From positions 126,383 to 190,382 of the forward strand of contig NBOG01000006.1 in NCBI GenBank assembly GCA_002104535.1: a stretch of DNA of 64,000 nt. Direction: 5' to 3'. The notes beneath the pieces are model-generated. The model was given only the letters and a program-made list of their open reading frames with translations. It was not told the origin of the DNA and searched no databases. Shown piece after piece: positions 63,361-64,000 of this stretch. Each line of letters starts with the position of its first letter. The stretch's first letter is position 1. Source of the DNA: Cognaticolwellia sediminilitoris. Lineage in GTDB: Bacteria; Pseudomonadota; Gammaproteobacteria; Enterobacterales; Alteromonadaceae. The position numbers were made by a program, and so were the translations under genes.

Positions 63361-63509
63361 GTTTGATCTGAAAATTATTCTTATGCGACTTGCGACTATT
63401 CACTTAGGTCGTTATTTTACTAAAGAGCAGGTTATTTAAATAAAATAACTTGGTCTATAGTAAAACTATGAGACAATTCAAATAAGCAATCATATATCTA
63501 AGGTTCATA

Positions 63510-63746
63510 ATGAAACTTTTAGCCCGTAATCTTTCTCGCTCAACCACAGAACAAGAACTTCGCGTTTTATTTTCGGCCCATGGCGCCGTTACTGAATGTA
63601 ATTTAGTATTAGATCAAGAAACTGGAAAATCAAAAGGTTTTGCCTTTATTGAAATGCCAGACGAAAAAGAAGCAAAAGTAGCACTAGCTAACTTGCATGA
63701 AACGAAAGTTTCTAATAATAAAATTCGCGTAAAAATAGCGCAATAA
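63510..63746 (+). CDS. Small RRM-type RNA-binding protein
   Basis: 78 residues, one RNA recognition motif. RNP2 is LLARNLSRS and RNP1 KGFAFIEM, with the usual beta-alpha-beta spacing (TEQELRVLFSAHGAVTECNLVLDQETGKSKGFAF). This is the small bacterial RRM type found in cyanobacteria and marine gammaproteobacteria. A terminator follows. Monocistronic. Confidence 0.9.
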   Translation: MKLLARNLSRSTTEQELRVLFSAHGAVTECNLVLDQETGKSKGFAFIEMPDEKEAKVALANLHETKVSNNKIRVKIAQ

Positions 63747-63770
63747 TTTTATTTAAGCTCTCTAAAAACA

Positions 63771-63802
63771 GAAAACCAGCGTAATATAACGCTGGTTTTT
63801 TT
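63771..63802 (+). terminator. Terminator of the RRM gene
   Basis: AACCAGCGT / ACGCTGGTT hairpin with a 6-base loop followed by a T run. Confidence 0.9.
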
Positions 63803-63895
63803 ATGGTTCGCATTTCTACTTAATAGTAACTTCACGAGATAATCGTCATCCTGACTGATCTGAAAGCAGGCTAGTTTTTCTACATTAAAGATAAA

Positions 63896-63938
63896 AAATA
63901 GAATAGTTTAGTCGTAAGACTAAAAGCTATTCTATTTT
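63896..63938. terminator. Terminator downstream of the right-edge gene
   Basis: AAATAGAATAG / CTATTCTATTT enclosing TTTAGTC-gtaa-GACTAAA; A and T runs flank both sides. It would end the minus-strand gene entering from the right. Confidence 0.85.
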
Positions 63939-63962
63939 ATCAATGTCTACGTAACGATTAAC

Positions 63963-64000
63963 TTAAGGTAAAGTAATCGTAACGGTAGTACCTTTACCTT
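63963..64000 (-). CDS. C-terminal end of a probable histidine kinase, cut by window edge
   Basis: Only the last 12 codons are inside the window: GKGTTVTITLP then TAA. GKGTTV.ITLP is the usual end of the HATPase_c domain of sensor kinases, so this is probably the 3' end of a two-component kinase; a terminator follows. Nothing else can be said. Confidence 0.6.
   Translation of the reverse strand, partial: GKGTTVTITLP

Noticed and set aside
1-64000. Prophage, insertion sequence, CRISPR array, tRNA or rRNA genes
   Set aside because: No integrase or transposase motif, terminal repeats, regularly spaced repeats or recognisable RNA-gene sequences were seen; the ParA pair is the only plasmid-like element and lacks replication genes.

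Overview
The window is an ordinary-looking chromosomal segment of an AT-rich, Gram-negative marine-type gammaproteobacterium, most likely Alteromonadales and probably Colwelliaceae (Colwellia/Thalassotalea type). This is inferred from gene content and order: ilvY-ilvC, ilvL-ilvG-ilvM-ilvE and comM; lptM-lysA-dapF-DUF484-yigB-uvrD divergent from cyaY-hemC and hemX-hemY; rpmB-rpmG; radC/coaBC-slmA; and a CrbS/CrbR acetate-sensing locus with a DUF4212/SSS acetate-type symporter. No rRNA, tRNA, phage, insertion sequence or CRISPR array was seen.

Layout. 1-7.9 kb: branched-chain amino acid synthesis. The ilv operon on the minus strand has a leader peptide and attenuator. comM, ilvY (with an operator region) and ilvC follow, then ppnP. 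7.9-9.7 kb: a less conserved patch with a broken signal-peptide ORF, a Bax-like glucosaminidase and a LapA-like membrane protein. 9.8-16.1 kb: proBA, an acyltransferase coupled to a YbdG-like MscS channel, tesB, and a small unknown gene. 16.2-21.5 kb: a cyclic-di-GMP patch made of a TPR protein with a degenerate GGDEF domain, a class I c-di-GMP (GEMM) riboswitch with its own promoter but no gene in sense downstream, a DUF885 lipoprotein and a diguanylate cyclase. 21.5-29.5 kb: DUF523, a small cytochrome c, recQ, rarD, a double-receiver diguanylate cyclase and uvrD. 29.7-37.8 kb: the yigB/DUF484/dapF/lysA/lptM operon diverging from cyaY-hemC, then hemX-hemY. 38-47 kb: small accessory genes, arfA with a hairpin over its stop codon, a cold-shock protein, mutM with a Lys-rich tail, an ATP-grasp protein and a second DUF885 protein. 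47-53.5 kb: rpmG-rpmB, a ParA/ribbon-helix-helix pair and a PilZ gene, radC, coaBC, slmA, pepD. 53.6-63.7 kb: crbR/crbS, an acetate-type symporter with its DUF4212 partner, a DUF294 nucleotidyltransferase and a DnaQ-like exonuclease, then an RRM protein. The C-terminus of a probable histidine kinase lies at the right edge.

How the genes work together. IlvG/M, IlvC and IlvE form most of the Val/Leu/Ile pathway, under attenuation (ilvL) and substrate-sensing IlvY control. CrbS (a transporter-like histidine kinase) and CrbR (LuxR type) probably control the adjacent symporter; a roughly 20-bp motif upstream of crbR recurs in the divergent DUF4212/DUF294 promoter region and is a candidate CrbR site. 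Cyclic-di-GMP makers and readers recur (20.5, 26.1, 48.8 kb, plus the riboswitch at 18.3 kb).

The most notable observations are the orphan c-di-GMP riboswitch with a downstream anti-aptamer segment; three genes usual in otherwise conserved neighbourhoods that are absent here (hemD, xerC, dut); the arfA hairpin; the ParA/RHH/PilZ insertion; and the candidate CrbR motif. Functions are read from sequence and memory of the families; no searches were run.
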